NCBI GenBank assembly: GCA_034421575.1
Contig: DAOUKG010000044.1
Coordinates: 1-64,000 of the forward strand
Length of the DNA stretch: 64,000 bases
Origin: VXLM01 sp034421575
GTDB taxonomy: Bacteria > Chloroflexota > Dehalococcoidia > Lucifugimonadales > VXLM01
Direction of reading: 5' to 3'
Shown here: one piece after another, positions 50,277-58,954 of the stretch
Layout of the letters: each line of letters begins with the position of its first letter
Numbering within the stretch: the stretch's first letter is position 1
Notes under the pieces: generated by a model
Seen by the model: the letters and a program-made list of their open reading frames with translations, nothing else
Told to the model about the DNA's origin: nothing
Database searches by the model: none
Position numbers and translations under genes: made by a program

Positions 50277-50425
50277 AGCTGTTCAGACTTTGTGAGAATG
50301 CCCGATACCCACCACCGTCATTCCCGCGAAGGCGGGAATCCAATCCCCTCTCCCGTTCGCGGGAGAGAGCCTGCCCCGTTGCAGAACGGGGGTGAGGATG
50401 TTCGCCTCACCAAGGCTGAACAAAT
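50277..50425. repeat. Mosaic element D with TGTTCAGA terminal inverted repeats
   Basis: Left end AGCTGTTCAGA (50277-50287) and right end GCTGAACAAAT (50415-50425). The interior holds a CGTCATTCCCG hairpin (50316-50342), then a C-rich hairpin (50348-50367) and a nested AGCCTGCCCCG...ACGGGG module (50368-50391). The 50258-50557 gap contains nothing else recognisable. Confidence 0.6.
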
Positions 50426-50557
50426 ACCCGAGAGGCAAAGTATACCAAGAGTCGCGCGGTTATGGCAGAATGATCTAGTCGGTCCGCTCTGACGAGTCGA
50501 CAGATTGCAGCCGTCCCGCGAGGCGGCTCGCCATTTCAACCGAAGGATGTACAACAC

Positions 50558-51751
50558 GTGAAGGCTCTTGGAGACCTGAAGGTCCTCGACCTGTCTCGCG
50601 TGCTAGCCGGCCCGTTCTCCACGCAGATACTCTCCGACCTCGGCGCGACGATCTGGAAAATCGAGTCGCCCCGGGGAGACGACACGCGCCGGCTTGGGCC
50701 ACCGTTTATGAAGACGGAGTCGTCTTATTTCCTTTCTATCAACCGGGGAAAGAAGAGCATCTGCGTCAACCTCAAGGATGAACGCGGACAGCGACTCGTG
50801 CAGCGCATGGCAGTGGAAGCTGACATCATCGTTGAGAACTTCAAGACCGGCGACCTTGCGCGATACGGCTTGGACTATGCGACCATCGACCGCCTAAACC
50901 CGCGCATCATCTACGCCTCGATAACCGGATACGGCCACACGGGACCACGCGCATACGAGCCCGGAGTCGACACCTCCCTGCAGGGGATGATCGGCCTGAT
51001 GAGCGTCACCGGCGAGCCCGACCGGCCGCCGTCGAAGGCGGGCATCGCCGCCATCGACCTTTTGACGGGGTCACTGGCGGTGACTGGCATCCTGGCCGCC
51101 CTCCGGGAGCGTGACAGGACCGGACTCGGTCAGCACATCGACCTTTCGCTCTTCGACACCGGCATCATGGGCATGGTCAATGTCGCGCAGAACTACATCG
51201 CCACGGGTGAAGCCCCCCAGCGCTACGGGAGCGCACATCCGCAGATTTGTCCCTACGAGGCCTTCGAGGCGGGGGATGGACGCTGGTTCATGCTCGCCGT
51301 GATGAACGACGGGATGTTCCGGAAGCTCGCCCCGCTCATCGACCTACCCACGATCCACGAGGACCCGCGATTCGAGACCAACGCCTCCCGCCTGGCCAAC
51401 AAGGACGAGTTGATACCCGTGCTGGCAGAGCGCTTTCAGACGAAGGACCGCCATGAGTGGATCGACGCGCTCACGGAGGTGGGTATCACCTCCGGCCCGA
51501 TCAACACCTTCGATGAGACCCTCGCAGACAAGCAGGCCAAGGCCCGCCAAGTGGTCTGGAACGTCGAGCACCCCACCATCGGCGACCTGCCTGTCATGGC
51601 GAACTCGCTGCAGTACATGAGCCGCACTCCCGCCGAGCCGCAGGGCCCCCCGCCGCTATTGGGCGAACACACCCGCGAGGTGGCTTCGCAGTTCCTCAGC
51701 GCCAACGAGCTGGATGAGTACGAGCGCAACGGGGTGATTGGGGCGGGCTGA
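50558..51751 (+). CDS. Family III (CaiB/BaiF-like) CoA transferase
   Basis: A 397-residue protein from GTG 50558, with GAAGGA upstream. LKVLDLSRVLAGPFSTQILS and LGATIWKIESPRGDD open the family; NRGKKSICVNLKDERGQRL follows; the catalytic aspartate lies in YEPGVDTSLQGMIGLMS. These enzymes move CoA between acids (formyl-, succinyl-, carnitinyl-CoA types). Substrate is not identifiable and no pathway partner is adjacent. Confidence 0.92.
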   Translation: MKALGDLKVLDLSRVLAGPFSTQILSDLGATIWKIESPRGDDTRRLGPPFMKTESSYFLSINRGKKSICVNLKDERGQRLVQRMAVEADIIVENFKTGDLARYGLDYATIDRLNPRIIYASITGYGHTGPRAYEPGVDTSLQGMIGLMSVTGEPDRPPSKAGIAAIDLLTGSLAVTGILAALRERDRTGLGQHIDLSLFDTGIMGMVNVAQNYIATGEAPQRYGSAHPQICPYEAFEAGDGRWFMLAVMNDGMFRKLAPLIDLPTIHEDPRFETNASRLANKDELIPVLAERFQTKDRHEWIDALTEVGITSGPINTFDETLADKQAKARQVVWNVEHPTIGDLPVMANSLQYMSRTPAEPQGPPPLLGEHTREVASQFLSANELDEYERNGVIGAG

Positions 51752-51860
51752 CCGCAGTGAGCTAAGTGAGAGGTACTTCCCCGCTCGGATGAGAGATACC
51801 GAGAGGGTGTCTAGGTCGTGTTGACATACTTGAAGTTCTCATTGTTATCCGTGATCAAGT

Positions 51861-51959
51861 CGTCATTCCCGTCGTCATTCCCGCGAAAGCGGGAATCTAT
51901 TCCTCATAGAGAGTATATGTGTACCCGACTCTGGATTCCCGCCTTCGCGGGAATGACGG
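51861..51959. repeat. Opposed pair of CGTCATTCCCG hairpin repeats
   Basis: CGTCATTCCCG twice in a row (51861, 51873-51898 with GCGAAAGCGGGAATCT), then an inverted copy TGGATTCCCGCCTTCGCGGG AATGACG (51932-51958). The pair is head to head with about 34 bases between, and could form a large cruciform. It lies in the convergent gap before the biotin carrier gene. Confidence 0.7.
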
Positions 51960-51975
51960 TGTGGGGTTGTGCCCC

Positions 51976-52431
51976 TCACTCCAGATCGGCTATCGCCTGG
52001 CCGTCCACGACCTGGTCACCTGCAGTGACGTGGACCGTCTGCACGATGCCCGACCAGTCGGCCCTGAGCGTCTGCTGCATCTTCATTGCTTCGAGGATGC
52101 AGATCGGGTCTCCGGTCACCACCTGGTCGCCCTCTTTCACAGCGACCGATACGATCACGCCGGGCATCGGCGTCTTGAATGATCTACTTGGTTCCCCGGA
52201 TGCTGCTGGACGGGGAGTCCGTTCCGGCGCAGGAGAGGGCTGCGATGGCTCGCTCGGCTGGACGGGCAAGTCCGCGGCATCGGTCTGAGGCGACATCGCC
52301 GAGGGCATGTCGCCCATCTCGACCTCGACCAGTTCGCCGTCAACGACTGCCTGAATGGGAAACTCGTCGAGGTCTCCCACCTCTACGGTGTACCATCGCT
52401 CCCCTATTTTGACCCTTAGCGTCGCTACCAT
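51976..52431 (-). CDS. Biotin carrier protein of a biotin-dependent decarboxylase
   Basis: A 151-residue protein. The N-terminal 60 residues (LRVKIGERWYTVEVGDLDEF) match the start of carboxylase/decarboxylase carriers, then a Pro/Ser-rich linker and the lipoyl/biotinyl domain MPGVIVSVAVKEGDQVVTGD. The biotinylated lysine is in ILEAMKMQQTLRADWSG. Immediately downstream of the beta-subunit gene (14 bases), it completes the carrier part of a sodium-pumping decarboxylase complex. Confidence 0.92.
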   Translation of the reverse strand: MVATLRVKIGERWYTVEVGDLDEFPIQAVVDGELVEVEMGDMPSAMSPQTDAADLPVQPSEPSQPSPAPERTPRPAASGEPSRSFKTPMPGVIVSVAVKEGDQVVTGDPICILEAMKMQQTLRADWSGIVQTVHVTAGDQVVDGQAIADLE

Positions 52432-52444
52432 AACGTTCTTGCTG

Positions 52445-53596
52445 CTATCCCGTCTGTATCAGCGCAAGGAATACCCCGGCGACCGCCGCAGAGCCTATTA
52501 CGCCCGCGGCGTTCGGCCCCATGGCGTGGTACAGCAGGAAGTTCTTGGGATTGGCCTCCTGGCCGAGGTGATGTGACGTCCTCGCTGCCATCGGAACTGC
52601 GGAAACTCCAGCCGAGCCGATGAGGGGATTGATCTTCTCTTTGAGGAACAGGTTCATGATCTTGGCGAAGATCACGCCGCTGGCCGTGCCCGCGCAGAAG
52701 GCGACGAGCCCGAGCCCAAGGATAGCCAGCGTTTCCAGGTCGAATACTCTCTCGGCCACGAGCTGCGCGCCGATGGTCAGCATCAGGAAGATCGTCGAGA
52801 CGTAGAGGATCACGTCGGTGGACGCCTGGACGAGCCGCGGAACGACGCCGCTCTCCTTGAGCAGGTTGCCGATCATGAACATCGAGATCAGGGGCGCGGA
52901 GCGGGGAACCACGAGGATCACCACGATCATGACGAACGTCGGGATGATGAGCTTCTCACGGCGCGTTACGTCGCGCAGGGGCTTCATCTCGATCTCCCGC
53001 TCCGCCTTCGTCGTGAACAGCTTCATGATGGGTGGTTGCACGAACGCGACGGTAGCAACGTAGGAGTAGGCGATGACGGCAGTGATGCCCAAAAGTTCTG
53101 GCGCGAGCTTGGCAGAAATGAAGATGGTCGTCGGCCCGTCCGCGCCGCCGATGATGCCGATGGAGGCCGCCTCGGGGATCTCGAACAGCCCTGTCGCCAA
53201 CGCGCCCCAGAACGCCGCGAAGATGCCGATCTGAGCTGCTGCCCCCAGCAGCAGCGTCTTGGGATTGGCGATCATCGGCCCAAAGTCCGTCCCGGCTCCC
53301 AGACCGAGGAACATCAGCGGAGGCAGGATGTTCCAGAAGGCCAGTCCATAGTGGAAGGTTATGCCGAAGAGGCCCGCCTCCTGTACGCCGCTGGCTTCCG
53401 TGGGCAGGGTCGTCAGTCCCGTCAGCGGCATGTTGACAGCCACGATACCCAGTCCGATGGGCAGGAGCTCGTACGGCTCCATGTTCCTCGCGACTGCTAG
53501 GAAGATGAACCCCAGTCCAAGGAGGATCATGAGACCCTGCTGCCACGTGATGTTGGCAAAGCCGGTTGATTCGAGGAAGTCGATGAATTCAGCCAA
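52445..53596 (-). CDS. Sodium-translocating decarboxylase beta subunit (OadB/GcdB family)
   Basis: A 383-residue integral membrane protein. The family sodium-site motif GGADGPTTIFISAKLAPELL is intact, as are GLGAGTDFGPMIANPKTLLL and SGVIFAKIMNLFLKEKINPL with ATSHHLGQEANPKNFLL at the end. This subunit decarboxylates carboxybiotin and pumps two sodium ions outward. The substrate (oxaloacetate, methylmalonyl-CoA, glutaconyl-CoA) is set by the missing alpha subunit. Confidence 0.95.
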   Translation of the reverse strand: MAEFIDFLESTGFANITWQQGLMILLGLGFIFLAVARNMEPYELLPIGLGIVAVNMPLTGLTTLPTEASGVQEAGLFGITFHYGLAFWNILPPLMFLGLGAGTDFGPMIANPKTLLLGAAAQIGIFAAFWGALATGLFEIPEAASIGIIGGADGPTTIFISAKLAPELLGITAVIAYSYVATVAFVQPPIMKLFTTKAEREIEMKPLRDVTRREKLIIPTFVMIVVILVVPRSAPLISMFMIGNLLKESGVVPRLVQASTDVILYVSTIFLMLTIGAQLVAERVFDLETLAILGLGLVAFCAGTASGVIFAKIMNLFLKEKINPLIGSAGVSAVPMAARTSHHLGQEANPKNFLLYHAMGPNAAGVIGSAAVAGVFLALIQTG

Positions 53597-53617
53597 TGAC
53601 GGTTCGGTGGAGGGAGG

Positions 53618-53884
53618 CTAGTCGCCCGATGATGGTGTGGGAAGCGTCGCCGAGTTATCTCGTATTTCGCGGAGAGCGCTGACCGCTATAGCCGCCGCGA
53701 GGGCCTTGTCGCGCCTCTCCGCAGATGACGCGTCCGTCGCTTCTGCGGAGACCTGCTTGGGTCCGAAGAACCTGCCGACCAGCCAGACGCCCACGGACAG
53801 CACGATCAGCAACGCGAAGGCCGTGCTCACCCCGATGGCCGTCAGGCTCAGCGCCTCCTCAACTATGGCGGCGTCAAACGTCAA
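53618..53884 (-). CDS. Decarboxylase gamma subunit (OadG family)
   Basis: An 88-residue protein with one membrane segment near residues 15-37 (TAIGVSTAFALLIVLSVGVW) and a charged tail (ATDASSAERRDKALAAAIAV). Size, topology and position first in the operon match OadG/MmdD, which holds the complex together. It starts 22 bases before the beta-subunit gene on the minus strand. Confidence 0.85.
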   Translation of the reverse strand: MTFDAAIVEEALSLTAIGVSTAFALLIVLSVGVWLVGRFFGPKQVSAEATDASSAERRDKALAAAIAVSALREIRDNSATLPTPSSGD

Positions 53885-54022
53885 CCTGCGTGATCTCCTC
53901 GTTCGCGACTCGTCGAATTGTACAACAATCCCAAAGGTACGTCATAGCCGCCCCTACCAAACGCCGTCATCCTTCTCTACGTCTGATACACTGCCCCCGA
54001 ATCCCTATCTTGGAGACTCCAA

Positions 54023-55138
54023 ATGCCTCAGGGCAACTACCGCGTCGGCGTGATCGGATGTGGCCGGAAGGGGACGCAGCATGCGCGGGCTTGGAATCTC
54101 ACACCGGGCACCGAAGTTGTTGCGGCTGCGGAGACCGACCCGGAGAACGCTGAACTGTTCCGCAGGCGGTTCGGTGTGCCAGTCTACGAGGACTACCGCG
54201 AGATGCTGCGCAACGAGAGCATTGACATTGCGGCCCCCATCCTTCCCGTCAGCGCCAATCACGAGGTCGTCATGGGGTGCGCCGAGTACGGCGTGAAGGG
54301 CATCCTCTGCGAGAAGCCCATCACCGACAGCCTCGCGAACGCCGACGAGATGGTGGCCGCCTGCCGCGCCAAGGGCATCGCCTTCGGATGCGGCGATCTC
54401 GATCGCAATCTCCCCGACTACAGCAGGGCGAAGGCGATAATCGACTCCGGCGAGATTGGCGAGGTCGTCGCCATCAATATGCACGCGGGGGCCAGCCACG
54501 AGTGGGACATCCAGGGGCTCAGTCTCATGCGTCTGTTCGCCGGCGACGCCGAGGCCGCGTGGGTTATAGGATGGGGCACCGGCGACCCCTACAGCGACCA
54601 CGATCAGGGACTGGCCGGATACATCAGGTTCGCCAACGGCATCGAGGCGTTCCGTCATACCAAGAAGAACGCCAAGAACGGGATCGAGGTCCTTGGCACG
54701 AAGGGTTCCTTCTATACCGACTACATGTACCTCAAGAGGTGGAAGCTCCAAGACCCCGACGCCAGGCCCCATTGGCACAACGGTTTGGTCGAGATGGAGG
54801 GCATCTTCAAGGAGGAGTCGCAGCACGAGAGGAGCGGAACGCACGACGAGGACGGCTGGCGCTGGGCCGGGAACCGCAACCTCGCCAGCGTTCAGACTAT
54901 ACTCGATGCCATAGAGAACGGCGTTGAGCCCGTCGGCAGCGGCGAGAACTCCCGCAAGTGCCTCGAAATCGCCATCGCCCTCCGCGAGTCCCACAGGCGG
55001 GGCATGTCGCCTGTCCAACTCCCTCTCGAAGACAGGAGCCTCAAGATCATCCCTCCGATGTCGCGGTGGCTCAACAAGAAGGAGACGATGTCGACCGAGG
55101 ACTACCGCGCCTCCATCGGCAACTGGAAGCTGGGCTGA
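54023..55138 (+). CDS. Gfo/Idh/MocA-family oxidoreductase
   Basis: A 371-residue protein with GGAGA before ATG 54023. The dinucleotide motif is VGVIGCGRKGTQHARAW; the signature lysine is in ILCEKPITDSLANADEM (EKP). The tail (HRRGMSPVQLPLEDRSLKII) is common in environmental members of this family. It is distinct from the 7111-8349 member, sharing only fold motifs. Substrate is probably a sugar or polyol; no partner genes adjoin. Confidence 0.88.
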   Translation: MPQGNYRVGVIGCGRKGTQHARAWNLTPGTEVVAAAETDPENAELFRRRFGVPVYEDYREMLRNESIDIAAPILPVSANHEVVMGCAEYGVKGILCEKPITDSLANADEMVAACRAKGIAFGCGDLDRNLPDYSRAKAIIDSGEIGEVVAINMHAGASHEWDIQGLSLMRLFAGDAEAAWVIGWGTGDPYSDHDQGLAGYIRFANGIEAFRHTKKNAKNGIEVLGTKGSFYTDYMYLKRWKLQDPDARPHWHNGLVEMEGIFKEESQHERSGTHDEDGWRWAGNRNLASVQTILDAIENGVEPVGSGENSRKCLEIAIALRESHRRGMSPVQLPLEDRSLKIIPPMSRWLNKKETMSTEDYRASIGNWKLG

Positions 55139-55362
55139 CGGCAGACGGATCCCATCCTGCCATAAACTGTGGAGTTGAGAAGGGGATCTTGGAATGCAGT
55201 GTTTGTTACCCCTAAACTACTCAATGCGAATGTCGCTAATTACCTAGATAATCGACAATGAACCACTCAAAAATGCAGCCCAGCAGTCCCATTACATCCT
55301 CTGGTAATTGAATTCTGTAATCCTTTCGCGCTAGATCACACCAACAAACTCATAGACTCTGT

Positions 55363-56043
55363 TCAAATTGTCTTCGCACGGAAGGAAGGCTGGTGATTGA
55401 GCCATCTTCTATTGACGTTCCTAGGCCCCAATACCAGCCGTTTCATTGCAGACATACTGTCACCTCTACCTTTGGCGACTTCATCGAAGATGTCCTGGGA
55501 AGAGATGCTAATTTCAATTGCAGATACTCCAGCCTTCCGAATATCGTCGATGTAGGCCCCGTCCTTAGGATTATTGACGCATATCTCAATGATTAGAGGA
55601 TTCCCTTCTTTACGCATCATTGATATTCCTTGCTCTGGCCACTCATTTCGCACGATCTGTGTAGTCGCAAAGACATCCACTCGCCTATTAGCATCCGCTA
55701 TCCAGTATTCGATTCTGCATTCAACTAATCTGCACCTATATTCGCCCCGCTTAACTCCTACTTCATACTCTTGTTTTCTTGGTAGATGCAGAATTTTGCC
55801 TTGGGATGACTGCAACACACTCTTGGCCCACTTATGTACTGTCGATTCTGCACACCGATTGCCTCTCTCAAGAATGGGATTTGTCAGGTGGTGTGCAAAG
55901 TGCCAAGTCACAGATTGTCCTTGCTTTGCTACTAAAGGAAGTTCGCAAGCAGGACAAATGCACTTACAATTCAGACCGTTCGGAACTGAGTCTGCAGTCT
56001 GCCAATTGCCATCTTCATCTATTCCAAAAGGAATTTTGTTCAT
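55363..56043 (-). CDS. CoiA-like nuclease family protein (AT-rich)
   Basis: A 226-residue protein; ATG 56043 is preferred to GTG 56067. CKCICPACELPLVAKQGQSV with TWHFAHH is the CoiA-type zinc finger and WHFAH signature, and CAESTVHKWAKSVL follows. A nuclease-like core is suggested by RRVDVFATT (Asp) and PLIIEICVNN (Glu-x-Cys). The gene and its flanks are clearly AT-richer than everything around, with rare codons, so it was probably acquired recently. CoiA proteins take part in processing of imported DNA, and similar proteins occur in phage and defence contexts. The gap 55139-55362 shows no gene. Confidence 0.6.
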   Translation of the reverse strand: MNKIPFGIDEDGNWQTADSVPNGLNCKCICPACELPLVAKQGQSVTWHFAHHLTNPILERGNRCAESTVHKWAKSVLQSSQGKILHLPRKQEYEVGVKRGEYRCRLVECRIEYWIADANRRVDVFATTQIVRNEWPEQGISMMRKEGNPLIIEICVNNPKDGAYIDDIRKAGVSAIEISISSQDIFDEVAKGRGDSMSAMKRLVLGPRNVNRRWLNHQPSFRAKTI

Positions 56044-56112
56044 GCAGTCAAAGTTTATGCTCTGCACATACCGTAGATACTAGAAAGAAGACACCACTCC
56101 GCCCTACACCCA

Positions 56113-57780
56113 TCACCCTCTCGCGGCGACCTTCTTCCATGTATCCCTCAGCGTGACCGTCCGGTTGAACACCGGCGCGCCGGGCCGTGAGTCCGGGTCG
56201 ACGGCGAAGTAGCCCGTCCGCTCGAACTGGATTTTCTCGCCCGGAACCACGTCCGCCAGGCTTGGCTCGACCTTTGCGTCGAGAATGACCTGCAGAGATT
56301 CCGGGTTGAGGGTGGTCATGAAGTCGTCGTCATCGTCGGGGCGCTCCGAGGTGAAGAGGTGCTCGTACAACCGCACCTCGGCATTAATCGCGTGTTCCGA
56401 CGAGACCCAGTGGATGGTGCCCCGCACTCTTCGTCCGTCGGGGGCCTGTCCGCCGCGCGTCTCCGGGTCGTAGGTGCAGCGCAGTTCCACGACCTCGCCC
56501 GCGTCGTCCTTGATGATGTCCGTGCACGTGATGAAGTAGCCGTAGCGCAGCCGTACTTCGCGGCCAGGGGCCAGCCGGAAGAACTTCCTCGGCGGGTCCT
56601 CCATGAAGTCGTCGCGCTCGATATACAGCTCGCGCGAAAAAGGCAGCTTTCGTGTACCCGCCTCCGGGTCTTCTGGATTGTTGATCGCGTCAAGCTCCTC
56701 GGTCTGCCCTTCGGGGTAGTTCTCTATGACCACCTTGAGCGGCTTCAGGACGGCGAGACGGCGAAGCGCACTTGCATTCAGATCATCCCGCACGGCGTGT
56801 TCGAGCATGGCGATGTCGATCACGTTTTGCCGCTTGGCGACACCTACCTGCTCGCAGAAGTTGCGTATCGACTCCGGCGTGTATCCTCGCCTGCGGAGAC
56901 CTGCGAGGGTTGGCATCCGTGGATCGTCCCAGCCGCCGACGTGCCTTTCCTTAACGAGCTGCACGAGCTTGCGCTTGCTGAGCACGGTGTTGCTGAGGTT
57001 CAGCCGCGCAAACTCGATCTGCTGAGGGTGATACTCGTCCAGATTGTCAAGGAACCAGTCGTACAGGGGCCGGTGGTCCTCGTACTCCATCGTGCAGATG
57101 GAGTGAGTCACTCCTTCGATGGAGTCGCTCTGCCCGTGCGCGAAATCGTACATCGGGTAGATCACCCACTGCTCGCCCGTACGATGGTGCGGAGTCTTGA
57201 GGATGCGGTACAACACCGGGTCACGCATGTTGATGTTGCCGGACGCCATGTCGATCTTGGCGCGCAGCACCTTCGTCCCCTCCTCGAACTCTCCCTCCTT
57301 CATCCCCCGGAATAGGGCGAGGTTGTCCTCCACTGAGCGATTCCTGTATGGACTCTCGACTCCCGCCTCGGTCAGAGTGCCCCGGTACTTGCGAATCTGC
57401 TCCTGGTCCAGGTCGTCGACGTACGCCTTGCCCTTCTCGATCAGGTCGATGGCGAAATCGTGCAGCTTGTCGAAGTGGTCGGAGGCGAAGTAGAGGTGTT
57501 CTCTCCAGTCCCAGCCGAGCCATCGCACGTCTTCGAGGATGCTCTCGACGTACTCCTCCTCCTCCTTGGCCGGGTTCGTATCATCGAAGCGCATGTGGCA
57601 GCGCCCGTCGTACTTGTCGGCGAGGCCGAAGTTGAGGCACATCGACTTGGCGTGACCGATGTGGAGGTACCCGTTGGGCTCCGGGGGAAAGCGCGTTATG
57701 ACCTCGCCGCCGAACCGCCCATTGCGGTTGTGCTCTTCGACGAAGTCCTCGATGAAATTAGCCGGTTCGGTTTCAGCCAT
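56113..57780 (-). CDS. glnS: Glutaminyl-tRNA synthetase
   Basis: A 555-residue class Ic enzyme. HIGH appears in RFPPEPNGYLHIGHAKSMCL and the KMSKS-like motif in NLSNTVLSKRKLVQLVKE; DDPRMPTLAGLRRRGYTPES and RFDDTNPAKEEEEYVES are GlnRS-type. It attaches glutamine to tRNA-Gln directly. Most bacteria outside some lineages use GluRS plus GatCAB instead, so this is informative for taxonomy and implies that amidotransferase is not needed for tRNA-Gln. It overlaps the following minus-strand small gene by 8 bases. Confidence 0.95.
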   Translation of the reverse strand: MAETEPANFIEDFVEEHNRNGRFGGEVITRFPPEPNGYLHIGHAKSMCLNFGLADKYDGRCHMRFDDTNPAKEEEEYVESILEDVRWLGWDWREHLYFASDHFDKLHDFAIDLIEKGKAYVDDLDQEQIRKYRGTLTEAGVESPYRNRSVEDNLALFRGMKEGEFEEGTKVLRAKIDMASGNINMRDPVLYRILKTPHHRTGEQWVIYPMYDFAHGQSDSIEGVTHSICTMEYEDHRPLYDWFLDNLDEYHPQQIEFARLNLSNTVLSKRKLVQLVKERHVGGWDDPRMPTLAGLRRRGYTPESIRNFCEQVGVAKRQNVIDIAMLEHAVRDDLNASALRRLAVLKPLKVVIENYPEGQTEELDAINNPEDPEAGTRKLPFSRELYIERDDFMEDPPRKFFRLAPGREVRLRYGYFITCTDIIKDDAGEVVELRCTYDPETRGGQAPDGRRVRGTIHWVSSEHAINAEVRLYEHLFTSERPDDDDDFMTTLNPESLQVILDAKVEPSLADVVPGEKIQFERTGYFAVDPDSRPGAPVFNRTVTLRDTWKKVAARG

Positions 57781-57928
57781 ACCGTTCTCGGCCCTCTCGG
57801 ATCATGTTTACGATCTCGTCGGTCGTCACGCCGAGGTCGACGCCTTCGACGTCGAGAGGGGATACCTCTCTTCGAGGCTTGCTTCCCGTTCTCGGCACAC
57901 GGCGGTCTTTACTCTTGTCGGGTTTCAT
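57773..57928 (-). CDS. Small basic protein upstream of glnS, antitoxin-like tail
   Basis: A 51-residue protein from ATG 57928 (MKPDKSKDRRVPRTGSKPRR), ending LGVTTDEIVNMIREGRERYG; the frame runs to 58000 but those residues look non-coding. The DEIV-IREGRERY tail recalls the toxin-binding ends of small antitoxins, but no toxin is adjacent. Its last 8 bases overlap the glnS start, so translation may be coupled. Weak call. Confidence 0.45.
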   Translation of the reverse strand: MKPDKSKDRRVPRTGSKPRREVSPLDVEGVDLGVTTDEIVNMIREGRERYG

Positions 57929-58068
57929 GGGTCTTGTCCTGCCACACGCGGTCTGAATATCAGGCGGTGGCGTCCAGTATAAATCATCCTGTGCTCTCAA
58001 CCCACGATTTCCCCTGCCCGCATCCGTTTAGAACACCCTAACCCTAACCCGTTGACAGGAGGGAGGAT

Positions 58069-58095
58069 TGGATTCCCGCCTTCGCGGGAATGACG
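58069..58095. repeat. CGTCATTCCCG hairpin repeat (inverted orientation)
   Basis: TGGATTCCCGCC-TTC-GCGGGAATGACG. This is the inverse of copies at 5643, 30450, 50316 and 63955. It precedes the bicupin 3' end. A CCCTAACCCTAACCC run at 58036-58050 is noted but too short to mean anything. Confidence 0.75.
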
Positions 58096-58113
58096 GAGGC
58101 GGAGGATTTTGGC

Positions 58114-58896
58114 CTACACCAGCGCGCTGAGGATGAGGTGCTGGCACCAGTCGTCGCCATCGTTGATGAAGGCGTGCTGGGTCTTCTCCGGGATGTAGGC
58201 GCAGTCGCCCTCCCGCACGTCGTAGGTCTTGTCGCCGAGGAGCATCTTGCCCCGCCCGTACGTGAAGATGTACACCTGCTCCTTCCCGACGTGCTCGTGG
58301 GGACCTTCCTCCTGGCCGCCAGGCATCATGTGCATGGTGAAGCCGTGGAATCCCTCCAGAGGGGCCTGCTGGTAGGTGCGGTCCGGGAATCCGACCTTCT
58401 CGGCCATGATCTTCCAGCCCACGGCACCGTGACTCATGTGGGGCGCGCCGTCTCGCCAGTTGCGGATGACAGGCTCCACACGTCCGCGATCAAGGTCGCC
58501 GTCGGGGTGATCCTCCGCCCAGTACGGAATCGCGCTAATGACGTAGTGCTCCAGGAATTCATCGCTGTCGTTGATGATCGCGTGGACGCCCTGCGCCGGC
58601 ATGTACACGGCGTCGCCCTCTTTGACCGGGAACCGCTCTTCCCCAAGCTGCACGGCTCCCGTCCCGCTGACGATGTAGTAGACGTGCTCCTTTGCCGGGT
58701 GCGTGTGAGGTGGTTCCGCCTTCGTCGGCTGCAGGAGACGATAGGTGATCCCGTGAATTCCAATTAGGGGTGCTTCCTCGTACGTCCGGCCGGGGTTGGT
58801 GCCGAGCTGCATCATCACTTTCCACCCCACCGCGCCGTGACTGTTCGCAGGGTCCTGATCGCGCCAATTGCGGATAACGGGTCTCGGTGTTTCCAT
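58114..58896 (-). CDS. Bicupin (two cupin domains)
   Basis: A 260-residue protein from ATG 58896, with AGGAGGACTCCG just upstream; a start at 58917 is less likely. The N- and C-terminal halves are an internal duplication: each begins PVIRNWRDG...HGAVGWK, and each has a full metal set (PPHTHPAKEHVYYIVSG with VHAIIN; GPHEHVGKEQVYIFTYG with QHAFIN). HxH-x5-E plus a later His fits a metal-dependent bicupin such as oxalate- or quercetin-type enzymes, or a sensor. Substrate unknown; flanked by nadE and glnS, neither obviously linked. Confidence 0.85.
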   Translation of the reverse strand: METPRPVIRNWRDQDPANSHGAVGWKVMMQLGTNPGRTYEEAPLIGIHGITYRLLQPTKAEPPHTHPAKEHVYYIVSGTGAVQLGEERFPVKEGDAVYMPAQGVHAIINDSDEFLEHYVISAIPYWAEDHPDGDLDRGRVEPVIRNWRDGAPHMSHGAVGWKIMAEKVGFPDRTYQQAPLEGFHGFTMHMMPGGQEEGPHEHVGKEQVYIFTYGRGKMLLGDKTYDVREGDCAYIPEKTQHAFINDGDDWCQHLILSALV

Positions 58897-58954
58897 CGGA
58901 GTCCTCCTCACGTCCAAGGCTCAACTCATTGTACACCCGATGGGGCGTCGAACG

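Noticed and set aside
58036..58050. Telomere-like CCCTAACCCTAACCC
   Set aside because: Only two and a half units, next to a common intergenic hairpin; most likely a decayed C-rich repeat.
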